A stretch of DNA of 64,000 nucleotides from Leishmania mexicana MHOM/GT/2001/U1103 (taxonomy: Eukaryota; Euglenozoa; Kinetoplastea; Trypanosomatida; Trypanosomatidae): contig NC_018319.1 in NCBI RefSeq assembly GCF_000234665.1, positions 1 through 64,000 on the forward strand. Reading direction: 5' to 3'. The translations under genes were made by a program, and so were the position numbers. Below the pieces are notes generated by a model. That model saw nothing but the letters and a program-made list of their open reading frames with translations, made no database searches and had not been told where the DNA came from. This document shows, piece by piece, positions 1 through 10,492 of this stretch. Position 1 is the stretch's first letter. Every line of letters starts with the position of its first letter.

Positions 1-219
1 AACCCTAACCCTAACCCTAACCCTAACCCTAACCCTAACCCTAACCCTAACCCTAACCCTAACCCTAACCCTAACCCTAACCCTAACCCTAACCCTAACC
101 CTAACCCTAACCCTAACCCTAACCCTAACCCTAACCCTAACCCTAACCCTAACCCTAACCCTAACCCTAACCCTAACCCTAACCCTAACCCTAACCCTAA
201 CCCTAACCCTAACCCTAAC
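1..219. repeat. Telomeric repeat array, (AACCCT)36 plus AAC
   Basis: Thirty-six perfect AACCCT units run from the first base, followed by AAC and then unrelated AC-rich sequence. This is the C-rich strand of the TTAGGG telomere used by trypanosomatids, read from the chromosome's left end inward, so base 1 is at or near the physical end. No variant units are visible. The true telomere may be longer, because assemblies usually truncate it. Confidence 0.98.
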
Positions 220-1416
220 ACACGCACACAACAACCTTTAATAGACCACACACACTAAGGGATAACAGCAACACAACCACAGCGATAACCACAACCATCA
301 CCATCACAGTCCTACACCACACAGGCCCGCACACAGCGCAGCAGCCACGCGAACAACTAGCAATACACACAAATATAGCAGCCGTCTAAACAGCCACAAC
401 ATGGAGAGCTACCAGCGCGGTGGTACAGTGGTTTCTCTTGTGAATACTCAATCCCGTCAAAGAAGCAACGGCGCACACATACACACAACTGGGTAGGCAA
501 ACATCTCCAGAGTGGTGGGGGAGATCGCGCAGGCAGAACCACGACGGCACCAAAGGCCTCGACGACAAGCGAGTGTGCTAGGAAGCTCTCAGAGCAGCGC
601 GGGGTGCAGAAAAAGGAGTCACATCTCTCAGCCCCGTATCCAGAGCAGGCTTGGGACAGAAGCCGGGCATGTGAAGAGCAGTTGTGGCACACAGCCGGCA
701 CCACACACAACACACACACAGGAGGGGCGAGGGCCAGCAGCCTAGCGCTCGCGTTGGTTTTTCGGACTGCCTTGGAAGACTCTGTTGTGTCGAGCGCCTT
801 GATAAGCGGCTCCTTCTCGAAGCGTGGGCGTTTGTGTGGGAGACGTTGGGGAGCAGCTGCACTCTGGAGAAAGAGGTCGAGGACGGCATGGGCGGAGAGT
901 AGTCGGTAGTGAGAAAGGAGAAGTGGGGGAAAACGCACGCCAGTTTGCTGTGGGCCACCTTGGGCTGACCCTTTTTTCTTGTCTTTTTCAATCCAGAACT
1001 GTGAAAGTGCGTGTTGATTTGTAAGAGTTGCGAAGGTGAGGGGGACTGAATCAGCGCTGCTGCGAGACGGGTCGTAGTCGACACGTGAGCGGGTGCAACC
1101 GCACTAGCGGGTGAACCGCACGCACTATCTGTCACATGCACTTGGGGTTCAGGCCAACGACGCTAGACTGCAGCTTCGCGCACCAAACCCTTGTCATCAT
1201 ATATTTTTTTTGTCTCTCTCCCCCCGCAGGGGGTCGGTCAAGAGTAGTCTGGAAAATCAATTGAAAAAGGGGGTCAACGCCAAAGGGAAACAAGAGGGCA
1301 GTGGGACAGAAGAAAGAAGTTTATCTATGAGCATGCACAACAGTTCTTGCCGCCTGTCGCTCACACAGCCGTGTAGGCTGGAGAGACAGGCAACAAGGGA
1401 CCAAGGCACGATTGCC
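220..1416. other. Subtelomeric region without a recognisable gene
   Basis: Roughly 220-360 is rich in A and C (CACACA runs), and the remainder is unique, moderately GC-rich sequence with purine-rich patches. Leishmania telomeres usually carry a short conserved telomere-associated sequence with an AC-rich spacer next to the repeats; the block at about 220-450 is the natural candidate, but I cannot confirm its conserved boxes from memory. Open frames here have poor, Cys- or Ser-rich compositions with no family resemblance. The part nearest 1416 should hold the 3' UTR of histone H4. Confidence 0.6.
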
Positions 1417-1719
1417 TTACGCATAGCCGTACATGATGTGGCCCTTCTTGCGCAGCGCGTTCACAACATCGGACGCCGTCACGGTCTTCTTGCGGGCGTA
1501 CTCGGTGTAGGCTGTGCTGCAGCGCACAATGTCCTCCACGTAGGCCTTCAGCACGGAGCGCACCTCTTCGTAGATCTCGGCAGAGATGCGCTTCACGCCA
1601 CCGCGGCGCGCCATGCGGCGGACGCAGCCGCATGTGATGCCGCGGATGTTGTCGCGCAGCACCTTCTTCTGGCGCTTCTGGCTGCCCTTGGCATCAGCGG
1701 AGCGCTTGCCCTTGGCCAT
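1417..1719 (-). CDS. H4: Histone H4
   Basis: A 100-residue core nucleosome histone that pairs with H3 in the nucleus. The core is unmistakable: [34 protein letters not shown] and a C-terminal YGYA. The N-terminal tail ([12 protein letters not shown]) differs from that of animals and plants, as is typical of kinetoplastid H4, but keeps lysines available for acetylation. The ATG at 1717-1719 is preceded by a strong pyrimidine tract and an AG only 11 nt upstream, so the start is secure. It is the last gene before the telomere, about 1.2 kb from the repeats, and lies at the distal end of the transcription unit. Leishmania has several H4 loci; this appears to be a single copy rather than part of a tandem array. 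Confidence 0.98.
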   Translation of the reverse strand: MAKGKRSADAKGSQKRQKKVLRDNIRGITCGCVRRMARRGGVKRISAEIYEEVRSVLKAYVEDIVRCSTAYTEYARKKTVTASDVVNALRKKGHIMYGYA

Positions 1720-2225
1720 GGTCGAATGTGCTGGTGAGGAAGGGGGGAGGGTGTGCTTGGGGGAAGTAGGTAGCGGATGACAGCGTGGTGAGAAGGCTGT
1801 ATGAGATCATCAAAGAGCAGAGATGTAGAGATGAGAAAGTCTTGAAAGAAAGAGAAGGCAAGAGACATTCACAGCCGCTGAAGGGCCGCGTAAAAGGTAG
1901 TAGCAGAACAGTGAAAGGAGAGGGCGTTGCGGCGGTACCTCCGGGCATGTGTTCAGCACTGGAAGCACGTCGAGCGACACGACAGGAGGCGTCGATCTTT
2001 CGTTGGCATGAAAGCAATTTCGAGCACTCCTCGCGCACCTTCCTTTCGTTCCGTTTGTAGATTCGTTACGTCACCCTTTTCGTTCATGTTAGGCGGGCAT
2101 GTATATGCCTTCAAAGAAGTGCGTCTCGTGACGGTGTGGTACGCGTGCGTGTATCCAGCAGGCCCTTCTTCGATGCTGGCAATGGCAAACCACTGCGCCT
2201 CGCTGCGCGAGGCCGGCAGCCAATC
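1720..2225. other. Spacer: glycosyltransferase-like 3' UTR and H4 5' region
   Basis: About 500 bp with no gene. The part next to H4 holds its leader-addition signal. The rest should be 3' UTR of the upstream membrane glycosyltransferase-like gene. Confidence 0.6.
1731..1770 (-). promoter_or_regulatory. Predicted trans-splice acceptor for histone H4
   Basis: On the minus strand a C/T-rich tract (about 1770 down to 1733) is followed by AG at 1732-1731, then 11 nt to the ATG. This is the expected layout of a spliced-leader addition site. Predicted by eye only. Confidence 0.55.
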
Positions 2226-4088
2226 TCAAGGACTGTGGAACGGGCTCGGGCACACGGCGAAGAAAGGAATGTGCTGCACGGTATCGTTGCACCACAGCTC
2301 CAGTTTCAACTTGTCTAGCACCGTCATCGCAGCCGACAGCGCTTTGAAGTTGCGCCGAGCCGCGAAGTGCCAGGCAAACCACTCACGGTATCGCCCATAG
2401 TACCGCCGTTTGCTCCCGGCAGCGAAGTGTAGGAAGGAGGGAAGCACATGCCTCCGGGGAGCAGCCGAGCATGCAGTAGACACCGAGCCGTCTAGGAAGG
2501 TCACATCGAAACAGCGCGGCAGGACCTGACGAACCCATAATGGGGGCGTGATGAAGGCACCCGAGGCGGTAGCGATGAGATCTCGGTCAGGAACAGTGAA
2601 GGACACGTCATCCCGATGGCGGGTGTAGTAGGAAGTCATCTGGCCGAGCCACTGCCGGCGTTGCAAATGGGAAGTGAACATGAACTCCGTGAGGTGGTCG
2701 ACAGAGATGAGACCAACCGGCAGCCCAAACGAATCGCGCACGAGTCGGCCATCTGTACGGTGCCCACTCTGAAACAAGAGGCCCGCATCGATCTCGAACA
2801 TGCGTGAGTAGTACCGCAGAACGCCGATGATGGACTGATCGCAAAACCACTCCCGCTTCACGCGGGGCTGTTGCTCCTTGGCGAACCGGAGCACACCTGC
2901 GGCCAGCTCTCGGAGTGCCCACACGCGGGAGATGTGCATGCCGGCATTGAGATAGTGCGCCGGGTTGCGACCGACGGAGAAGGCGCCGTTGTAGAAGAAC
3001 TGGTCGCCGGGAGTGCGCAGAAAGTTCGCAGCCTCCAGCGAGGTGTTGAGTAAGCGATGACCGTGTCCCTGGGCGAAGAAGCCGGCGTATATGTTCTTGT
3101 AGTAATTCCAGTCCTCCTTGGACGCGCGGGCCGCGTCTTGAGGAGAAAAGAAGGACGCGCCGTTGCGAGCGGCTGCGATGAGGTGCGTGGTGATGTAATC
3201 GCCGGTGAAACACTGGAAGAGGCCATCGACGGGCTGATGATAGTAACAATCGTCGTCCGCGTTGAAGATAACTGGCGGCAACTGCACAAGCGGCCGCGAC
3301 TGTTGCTTGGGTGTGGTGCGCAGAGTAGCCATAAAGATGGACCCGACCTGCTCTCCGTAATCCTCCCAGGCGCGCACTGCGGCGAGATCCAGAGCCGCCT
3401 CTGAGGCAGGGGAATAGCGCGCAAACTTCTGCAAGAACGGCACCACGTCAGATCCTGTCCACGCCACGTCAGTGTCCATCGTGACCACGATGTCCTCGTC
3501 CCGCAAGCCCTCCCGATCAAGATAGTCGAGGTAGTGCTTATAACGCCAGACGTGAGAGTAGGTATTATCCGCTCCAAGGACGCTGAGGCGGACGCCAGCG
3601 AGCGCACACGACGCGGTGACCATGCAGAAGCTCCAGTCCGTCTGATTTGAGGCTACGATGAAGTGAATTCTAGTGGGAGGGTGCGTGACACCGTCCGTGC
3701 CGTTGTGCTGCGACAGGTATGCGTTGACGTTTCGTTGCAGGTCCGCGTTGGCATCGGGGTGGTCACCAGCGTTGCGCTGTGGCAAGGGCTTCCTCTGTCC
3801 GAGCGCGGCGCGCCGCACGGCCTGGATATGGGAGTACACGTAGTGGCAGTGGGGTGTATTGGACAGCCAGACGACCGCGGCGGCACTCGTAACAGCCAAG
3901 ATAAGCGCGAGAAACAGTGTGGAGAACAGAAAGCGCTTGAAGCGCAGCACGTCACTCTCAGAGCCGCACAGACGAACGAGCTCGCGCCGCATCCATCGTA
4001 GACCCTCCACTGCCGCTGCCTCGACAGAGCGACACTGCTGGCGTAAAGCCCGCTGTGAGGAACGCAGCAGCCTTACAAGATTTGGCAT
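2226..4088 (-). CDS. Type II membrane glycosyltransferase-like protein (PLOD/ESAG3-like)
   Basis: A 620-aa protein with a basic cytosolic N-terminus, one hydrophobic segment at about residues 53-75 (FLFSTLFLALILAV...) and a large lumenal domain, the topology of a Golgi glycosyltransferase. A DTD motif near residues 205-207 (VVTMDTDVAWTG) follows a strand like those in lysyl hydroxylase (PLOD) and procollagen glycosyltransferase domains, and a later PPVIFNADDDCYY matches the second conserved strand of that fold. Trypanosomatids carry related proteins, including the ESAG3 group; that link is from memory. The frame is open upstream of 4088, but the first in-frame ATG is at 4086-4088. Donor and acceptor are unknown. 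Confidence is high for a real membrane-anchored gene and moderate for the glycosyltransferase fold. Confidence 0.72.
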   Translation of the reverse strand: MPNLVRLLRSSQRALRQQCRSVEAAAVEGLRWMRRELVRLCGSESDVLRFKRFLFSTLFLALILAVTSAAAVVWLSNTPHCHYVYSHIQAVRRAALGQRKPLPQRNAGDHPDANADLQRNVNAYLSQHNGTDGVTHPPTRIHFIVASNQTDWSFCMVTASCALAGVRLSVLGADNTYSHVWRYKHYLDYLDREGLRDEDIVVTMDTDVAWTGSDVVPFLQKFARYSPASEAALDLAAVRAWEDYGEQVGSIFMATLRTTPKQQSRPLVQLPPVIFNADDDCYYHQPVDGLFQCFTGDYITTHLIAAARNGASFFSPQDAARASKEDWNYYKNIYAGFFAQGHGHRLLNTSLEAANFLRTPGDQFFYNGAFSVGRNPAHYLNAGMHISRVWALRELAAGVLRFAKEQQPRVKREWFCDQSIIGVLRYYSRMFEIDAGLLFQSGHRTDGRLVRDSFGLPVGLISVDHLTEFMFTSHLQRRQWLGQMTSYYTRHRDDVSFTVPDRDLIATASGAFITPPLWVRQVLPRCFDVTFLDGSVSTACSAAPRRHVLPSFLHFAAGSKRRYYGRYREWFAWHFAARRNFKALSAAMTVLDKLKLELWCNDTVQHIPFFAVCPSPFHSP

Positions 4089-4923
4089 CCCTCTTTTTTT
4101 TCGAGGAGTCAATGTGGAGGGCAGCGCGCACGCCCAGCACAGCGTGGATGAGCAGGTATTAAGACGGAGTTCTAGACAGGGCAGCGAGACGACAGGAAAG
4201 TATGGCCTTTAGCAGAGATGGTGCAGGAAGGATAGAGCGGTGTGTTCTGATTTTTGGTGCACTTATAGGAAGGAATACCCAGGTTCATATTGGAGAGCAC
4301 TTCGCACACTCGCAGAGAGGGTGAAAGAGAAAAGAATGTCCGGCGAGGGCGAAAGCGTGAAGGATGCAACGCCTTCGACAACTCTGCAGCGATGCTACGT
4401 GGGTCCTGTTTGGCCACACAACATCCACAAAGAAGGCCTCGATCTGAGAGACCAGAAGGAAGAAAAGTTTGCCGGGGTAAAGGAGTTAAGGCGACGGAAA
4501 AAGAGAAGAGGAAAAAAAGAAAAAGAGAGCCTTCGTACTGATGAAGCTGGCGTGGGCAGCATGAAGCGCTATCGGGCGGAGGGGGAGCACTGTGAAGGGC
4601 ATTAGCATCCCCGGGTGGTCACGGGTTGAGGTAAAAGTTGACGGGCCAAGCACGCATAGCCTACACGCCAACGGGACACGGACCCTCGCAATCTGTGGCC
4701 ACGTGCTGCCATACTGTTGCTCGCTCCTTGATTCGTTCACGCTGAGTCTTATCGTTTCGGTTTTATGCGGAGACCACATATAGTTGTCAGCTCTTCGAAA
4801 TTGATGAAGCATCCGTCACAATAGTGTTGGGGTTCGTGTGAAGGGCAGGATGTCCGCCAACGCTGATGTATGCGAGGGTGCCAGCAGGGAATTGTGGCGG
4901 ACAGAGAGGACGGCCCGTTTCGT
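4089..4923. other. Spacer between nucleotidase and glycosyltransferase-like gene
   Basis: About 835 bp with no recognisable gene. The plus strand near 4480-4540 is a G/A-rich run, a pyrimidine tract in the transcript, and may serve leader addition or polyadenylation. The rest looks like ordinary UTR. Confidence 0.6.
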
Positions 4924-6201
4924 TCATTCCATCTTGAGCAGGAAGGAGAGAGAGGAGCCAAGAGACCAGGAGACTGACATACCCGCGATGCGGTTGGGCA
5001 CCGTGAGGGCCGTGTCGTCACCAAGCCCTAGCCCGTTTGTCAAGAAGCTGTACAGGTACGCCAGCTCCATGCAGGCCGTTTCCTCAGGGGTGGTGGCCCG
5101 ACTCGCAGATTCCCGGTGGCACACCTCTTTCCCGACCTCCTTGTACAATGAGACGTAGACTGGCCTCCCCTCCTTGTGGAAGTGGTAGAGTCGGTCATAA
5201 AAGTAGGAGAAGGCGTAAACGGGATGCCGCCTTGACGGAAACAGCGGCTGCGGCACGCCACGCGCGCCACACGCATCAAACCTGCAGGTCGCCGTTGTTA
5301 TGACATGCTCGCGAAATAGTCCTACACACGCGTCAAAGTCTGTGGCGTCACTGTTTCGAAGTTCCACGCCGTTCAGGTGCTTCGTATACCCTCTCGGGAA
5401 GCACGGGAAAGACGACGTCCCGTTCGCTTCAGCGAACAACGTCATCAGCTTCTTCTTCGCCTCGTTCATCCCAAGGCCGAGGTAGCTGTGCTGGTACACG
5501 GAGATGGTGCGCTTTGGTATGCGCAGCTGGTGGGCGTAGTTGAAGGGCAGCCATTCTCCCGACGTAGGCGTCGTCTCGAAGACGACCTGTGTCGAGGCAC
5601 CTCCCATATCGATGGTCGCGATGGTGGCAACGTCCGTGTCGAGCCTGTCCAGTAGGTAGTTCACCGTCAGCCACCCATAGACGCCCTCTTGAGCGCCAGA
5701 GATGATGGAGGCGCCACGAGACTGAAACGGAGATGCGTTGAGTGCTTGCTGGGCAGCGTCCAGCAGCACCTGTTGGTCGGACTCAGGTAGGAGCCGAAGG
5801 CCGGCGGTAGCCTTGAGGGTGACGGAGGTGCACCTCTGGTAGCTTTCTGGGACCACCTCATCAGCAAAGCGCAGGAGCCCCGTAAGCGACTCCTTGGCGC
5901 CGTCCGGGTCGGTGGTAAAAGAGGACAGACCCGGCTCTATACGTTTGAAGCGCTCTTTCAGAAGTACGACACCGGTGCGGCTGCGCTCGTACTGGAACAC
6001 ATGCACACGTGAGCCAGTGCTGCCGGCGTCGATTACGATGTCGTAGACGTTCGCGTACGCCGAGTCACATGGGGAGAACAAAGGGCTTTTATGGTAGACA
6101 ATGAAACCGAAGAGAACAAGCACACTAAGCACAAGGGTGCCGGCGACACGCAGTCGCTTCGACTGTTGAGTCATGCGCCGCACCGAGGAGTACGGTCGCA
6201 T
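4924..6201 (-). CDS. GDA1/CD39-family nucleotidase (apyrase/NTPDase)
   Basis: A 425-aa enzyme that hydrolyses nucleoside di- or triphosphates. The apyrase conserved regions are present in order: DAGSTGSR (about 58-65), ATAGLR (131-136), GAQEGVYGW (169-177, with the catalytic Glu near 172), DMGGASTQ (198-205), and a late SWSLGSSLSF. A hydrophobic stretch at about 19-36 is a type II signal anchor or uncleaved signal peptide, so the active domain is lumenal or extracellular. Family members in Golgi remove GDP or UDP left by glycosylation; secreted forms in Leishmania and Trypanosoma act on extracellular nucleotides. Sequence alone does not separate these. The frame stays open to about 6405, but the first in-frame ATG is 6199-6201; a second at 6172-6174 (MTQQSK) is also possible. 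Trypanosomatids have a second paralogue elsewhere. Confidence 0.93.
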   Translation of the reverse strand: MRPYSSVRRMTQQSKRLRVAGTLVLSVLVLFGFIVYHKSPLFSPCDSAYANVYDIVIDAGSTGSRVHVFQYERSRTGVVLLKERFKRIEPGLSSFTTDPDGAKESLTGLLRFADEVVPESYQRCTSVTLKATAGLRLLPESDQQVLLDAAQQALNASPFQSRGASIISGAQEGVYGWLTVNYLLDRLDTDVATIATIDMGGASTQVVFETTPTSGEWLPFNYAHQLRIPKRTISVYQHSYLGLGMNEAKKKLMTLFAEANGTSSFPCFPRGYTKHLNGVELRNSDATDFDACVGLFREHVITTATCRFDACGARGVPQPLFPSRRHPVYAFSYFYDRLYHFHKEGRPVYVSLYKEVGKEVCHRESASRATTPEETACMELAYLYSFLTNGLGLGDDTALTVPNRIAGMSVSWSLGSSLSFLLKME

Positions 6202-7052
6202 CCCATCCTGATACACAAGAGTGCCACGTAGGTTGGAGTCGAGCAACGTCAGACGTGGAGCAAGGAATGAGGAGGCCGCAGAGAGCTGCACGCAGAGGAG
6301 GAAACTAAGGACCTCATGCAGGTCGTAGTGAACGTGAGAAAAAAAGGAAAACAGCACATTAGAAATGAGGCCAGTGAGCGCGGAGAGAGAGAGAAGCGGA
6401 GGCAATGTAATCGTAGCGAGTGGGGTAGCGAGAAGTATTTCGTCAGAAAGAGTGGGTTGGAGTGGGAGACTATAGAGGCAGCGCGCAGAGCAAGCTGCAG
6501 TCTATAGCCCCCGGCAAGGTGGGTGGGGGAAGACGAGGGTAAGTGACGGGTGAACTGTAATCGTCACCGGTGCTCACCCCCTTTGGGTAACAACGGCAAA
6601 GTTGACAAATAGACAGTGCGTGCGCGGAAGTGCGGTCGTGGAAAGGAACGACGGCATTCTCTTTGTTTCTTTTTCGTATGTGTGCGAGTGTATGCCCAAA
6701 GTGTCATCACTCTTCGCCCAGAGGAGATGTGTAGCTCTCCTGTGATCGGCAACACTCGCACGAGTCTGAAAGCCACGAGCAGGCACCCCACACTCACACA
6801 AAAGAGGAAGCACAAAGGGAAACGGAAAGTTAAATGGTGGGATCCTTAGTATTCATGGTTGGTCAGAATGAATAAAGGGAGGATAAGCGAGTGGCTATCG
6901 CGCATGCGCAAATAATGAGAAAGCAAGGCCTAAAAGAAAGGGCACGCACAGAGACGCACACGTATCCCCTCTGGGAGGAGAAAAGACACGTCAAACATGG
7001 GTGCGTGTGGGAGGGAGTGTAGGTGACGACGAGCTGGGCGGTAGTTTCGGAT
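6202..7052. other. Spacer: LOG-like 3' UTR and nucleotidase 5' region
   Basis: About 850 bp. Purine-rich plus-strand runs around 6335-6400 give the pyrimidine tract expected upstream of the nucleotidase, so leader addition probably falls near 6300-6330 and leaves a 5' UTR of about 100 nt. An out-of-frame ATG lies close to that predicted site. No other gene is visible. Confidence 0.5.
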
Positions 7053-8051
7053 TCACTCCGTGCCGGGCGAATCATTTGCCAAGCGGCGGTAAAAATCTTT
7101 AATGTGCTCGACCGCCTCTTCGGCGGAGTCAGTAAAGAGCAAGCTGTCGATCTCCTCCTGCGATATCACGCCATAGTCAGCCAGAGCCTGCCAGTTGACC
7201 ACCGTCCGCCAAAACTCCTTGTCGAGCAACACCACTGGCAGCGAAGGTATTTTCTTCGTCTGTTTCAGAGTGAGCAACTCGAACAGTTCGTCCAGCGTAC
7301 CAAACCCACCCGGGGCGACGACTATGGCGCGACACGAGTACATCATCCAGAACTTGCGGGTAAAGAAGTAGTGGAACTCAAATGCCAACCCCTTCGTCAC
7401 GTGGGGGTTGAGGCCTTTCTCAAACGGGAGGGAGATACCCATGCCCATCGTCACAGCGCCAGGTACCGAGGCTGCACCGTGGTTCGCCGCCTCCATGAAT
7501 CCGGGGCCACCACCTGTAGTGACGACCAGGTCGTGAAAGCGCTTCTGCAAGTCGTCCAGGGACTCCGATCCATCCTCTGGAGTCAGTCTGAAGTAGTCGG
7601 GAATGTGCCTGAAACTGCGGTTGATGATATCCTGCTCCTTCTGAGAGAACTCTGCCACCATTCGTGCCATGTTCTCCACCATGTCGACCCACTTGCACAT
7701 CCACTGCGTCTTCTTCAGGCGAGCGAGCTCGTTCTGGAGGCTTGCCTTCGTGCAGTCCTCTGTCGCAGCCGCCAGTTTGGAGTGGATGTCCTGGACGGTG
7801 CTGTCGTACTGCGCCTGAGTCATGGAGCGGGCACTGCCGAAGAAGAGAACGGTGGTGCGGATGAAGTGCTGCTGAAGGCGTTGCTTGGGCTCCTCGAACT
7901 CGCACAAGATGCGGATCATACGCCCTGAGTAACTGTTGAGAAACTCCATGTTTCTGTAGGACTTGACGGTGGGAGTCAGCTTCTTGCCGGAGAGGTCCTC
8001 TCCCTTCTGGACATAAGGGGAGGACTCGTGCGAGTGGCGCAGGGTCGACAT
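7053..8051 (-). CDS. LOG-family (lysine decarboxylase-like) nucleotide 5'-monophosphate hydrolase
   Basis: A 332-aa Rossmann-fold protein with both LOG signatures: GGGPGFMEAAN (about 180-190) and PGGFGTLDE (247-255). An early FFGSAR strand at 70-75 begins the fold. LOG enzymes release the base from nucleoside 5'-monophosphates; the plant members activate cytokinins, and the old label lysine decarboxylase is a misnomer. Compared with the ~200-residue plant enzymes this one has an N-terminal extension of ~65 residues and a helical insert of ~70 residues between the first strand and the GGGPG motif, as in the longer bacterial forms, suggesting a purine or pyrimidine nucleotide salvage role. The start is a true ATG at 8049-8051. 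There is no targeting signal, so it is probably cytosolic. Substrate is unknown. Confidence 0.88.
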   Translation of the reverse strand: MSTLRHSHESSPYVQKGEDLSGKKLTPTVKSYRNMEFLNSYSGRMIRILCEFEEPKQRLQQHFIRTTVLFFGSARSMTQAQYDSTVQDIHSKLAAATEDCTKASLQNELARLKKTQWMCKWVDMVENMARMVAEFSQKEQDIINRSFRHIPDYFRLTPEDGSESLDDLQKRFHDLVVTTGGGPGFMEAANHGAASVPGAVTMGMGISLPFEKGLNPHVTKGLAFEFHYFFTRKFWMMYSCRAIVVAPGGFGTLDELFELLTLKQTKKIPSLPVVLLDKEFWRTVVNWQALADYGVISQEEIDSLLFTDSAEEAVEHIKDFYRRLANDSPGTE

Positions 8052-10492
8052 GGCCGTTTATATGGAACGCAGTTTATACGTATCTGTATGGTCCGCAATG
8101 TGTGTTTGGGGGGGGAGTACCGTTGATGAAAGCACACAAGAGACTCCTGAAAACACAGTTGAAGGAGGAAAAGAAGTTGCGAAGGCGTGCGTCTGGTCGT
8201 GTCGTTTTTGCTCGAGTTGTGATGGAAATCAAAAGCGCGAGAGAGAGACTGGCGGGGAGGAGCACAGGGAGGAGGAGGCCCCACACGTTCAACACCCAAA
8301 GATGGACAAGGAACAAAAGAAAGGAAACAAACAAAGAAGCGGCGGAAGCACACACGCTTGTTGGCGTACGAAGACAAAGGCAGTCGCAGGGTCGTTGTTT
8401 AAGGGGTTCTCTGTCTCTCTGCGGGTTTGGGTCTATGTGTGTTTGCAGTGCGCCAGACGATAACGGGGATGCCCCTTACAAGCAAGGAAAAATGGACAAA
8501 GGGAGAGGTGCGACAGCCACGGGCGAAGATCTGATCTTTTTCCTATGCGGTGCGCGCACCGGTTGTGAGAGACGGAGGAGCAGCAGAGGACGAGCATCGT
8601 GCCAATCAAGTGTTCGGCGAAGTAGTGACGGCCATGGGGGAGTGAGAAAAGAGGATCGATGCAACGAGGGGGAGGGGGTGAGTACCGCAAAGACGTGCAA
8701 GGTGAGTGTGTGAAGGTAGTGGGTGTGCAATCGTGAGAAGACGCAGCGCATGAAGGCAGCAAAATGAGGCCATAAGTAGGAAACAGTGAGTGGGTCAGGT
8801 TCGTCTTCCCCCACCCCCTTCCCTAAAGGGACGTCTCACTGGGGAGAGGAGGAGACGTCAAGGCAAGCCGACCAGCTGAGGTCGCGGTGCCTTCTGGGTG
8901 CACATGTTAGATAGAGGTGAGTTTTCGGGGCGCTGAATTGCCCCTCCTAGAGAAACAAGAGCGGGGAGGAGCAGATTAAGATTGCCGGTCATTCCATCGG
9001 ACTAATTGCGGATGCGCGAGTAATGCGTATCGTATCCAACCATTATCCATCACGTTCGTTTTGCTTGTGGTTTTTACGTTAATGTGTGCATACTCTACAC
9101 TCGCTAGACGCTATCGATAGTCCGCTACTGCATCGGCTCTTATCTTATTGTTTTTCCTTGCTGATGCTTGGCGTTTGTGTTTGGTGGTGTGATGGTGAAC
9201 ATATCGGTGTTTGCGTGTGCGCTTTGTTGCTGGCATCAATGATGGCACGAAAAGACAACCATCATCTCCAGCACCACCTCGCACCACTACAGCAAAGAGA
9301 TAGACACTTCCTTCATCGCTTTCCGATTGGCACATTCGCTGTCCATATGAGTCAAACGCCATTCTACACCACCCACTGTCCACCACTCGCCAGCCTGCTA
9401 CAGAAGGCCCCGTCGCCTCGTGCGAAGCATGCCGCTCACACACGCGTCGCCGCCATGCAGCCGTCCCAGCCAGCTGAGAGCACGGCCTCTGCCTCACACT
9501 CTACGCACCACCGCGCCGCGGGTCGCCTCGCAGCCGCTCCCATCATGCCGGTCGCCACCCGGTGCACCCCCCTCGGCGTGGCGCGCAGGCTCCCCCATCC
9601 CGTAGGCAGTGAGGGCCGGGTGGGGTGCGCTCGAGTGAGGTTGGCGCTGTGCCCGTCATGCGGGCGCACCAACGCGTGCACCGTTGCAGGGCGCCCCGAT
9701 GCCGCGCCATCCAGCGCCCGACTGCCGGCATATCGGCGGCGGCGCATCGCTGTGGCCTCCGCACGTGCTAGGCACATGACCCTGGCACCAGAGGTGGTTC
9801 CGGCACTGGCAGGGGATAGGGAGGGGGGCTGCCTGGCTTCTCCAGACAGGGTACTGGCGTACCGGACCCCTACATTACCCTGAGGTGTACCCCCGTCATG
9901 AGTGCACAGAGAGAGGAAGGCGAAGGAAAAAGAGATGGGCTGGGGAGACAACGAGGGAAAGAGAAAGAAAAGCGAACGAGAAAAACGAAAGATACATTAG
10001 GAAAACAAACATTTTGCACACACACACACGCGCGCGTACCGAAGTCTGGAGCATACACCAAAGGGAGACACGAAAGAGAAGCCTGGAAGGGGTGGGGAAA
10101 GGCAGAAGCGGAGAGCAGAGGAGGGACAACAAAAACAATAGAACACCAGACGCAGTGTGCAGTCACTGCCGCGCCACCACTTGCACCACCCCACCGACGT
10201 GCGTGGCCAACTCCACAGCGTCACCCTCCACACCTCTGTCGCCTGTCGGACTGTAGGGCACCTCCCGTCGTCTTCGCTAGTGCCATCTCGTCATCAGCCG
10301 CGTCGAGCGGCATATGAGACTCAGGGGCATCTAATTCGCAGCATACACAATGCACATCAAAACCACCAAATCGGTCTTCTGGGTACCTCAACCGGGAACT
10401 GATGTTGCCCCCCCCCCCTGCACACGCACCGTCGGCTGCAGAGTCTTCCTCTCACGCAGCGGTTCGGGTGAAGTCGGGTCGACGGCGCGCGT
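8052..10492. other. Spacer downstream of cytochrome b5 reductase, containing SIDER copy 1
   Basis: About 2.4 kb. The retroposon copy occupies 9349-9900. The rest is G/A-rich on the plus strand (8220-8720 and 9900-10130) with a C-run near 10410 and a G-run near 8108. The stretch 8810-9080 is more complex, unique sequence with no coding signal. Most of it is expected to be 3' UTR of the b5 reductase mRNA. Confidence 0.6.
9349..9900 (-). mobile_element. SIDER2-like degenerate retroposon, copy 1
   Basis: The interval 9349-9862 matches 12650-13163 at all but about two positions by eye (C/T near 9376, G/C near 9784). The inverse complement of the same sequence recurs at about 21592 and 44850. Length, GC-richness, dispersal in 3' UTRs and lack of coding capacity fit SIDER2, the extinct ingi/L1-related retroposon of Leishmania; the family name rests on memory, the repeat itself is seen. 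Orientation is inferred from the A-rich end present in copies 2-4. Copy 1 lacks that A-rich end, and its outer 5' part diverges from the others after 9862, keeping only a short GGTGTACCCCC match, so it is truncated. It is in the sense direction within the b5 reductase 3' UTR. Confidence 0.85.

Noticed and set aside
6202..6405. N-terminal extension of the nucleotidase
   Set aside because: Open frame but without an ATG; it begins at TTG, which is not a plausible start in Leishmania, and it covers the predicted leader-addition tract.
9420..9883. Long open frames through all four SIDER copies (for example 9086-9883 plus, 12474-13280 plus)
   Set aside because: They recur only because the repeat itself recurs, are open in several frames on both strands, and lack any reverse transcriptase or endonuclease motif. 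They reflect GC-rich degenerate retroposon sequence, not genes.
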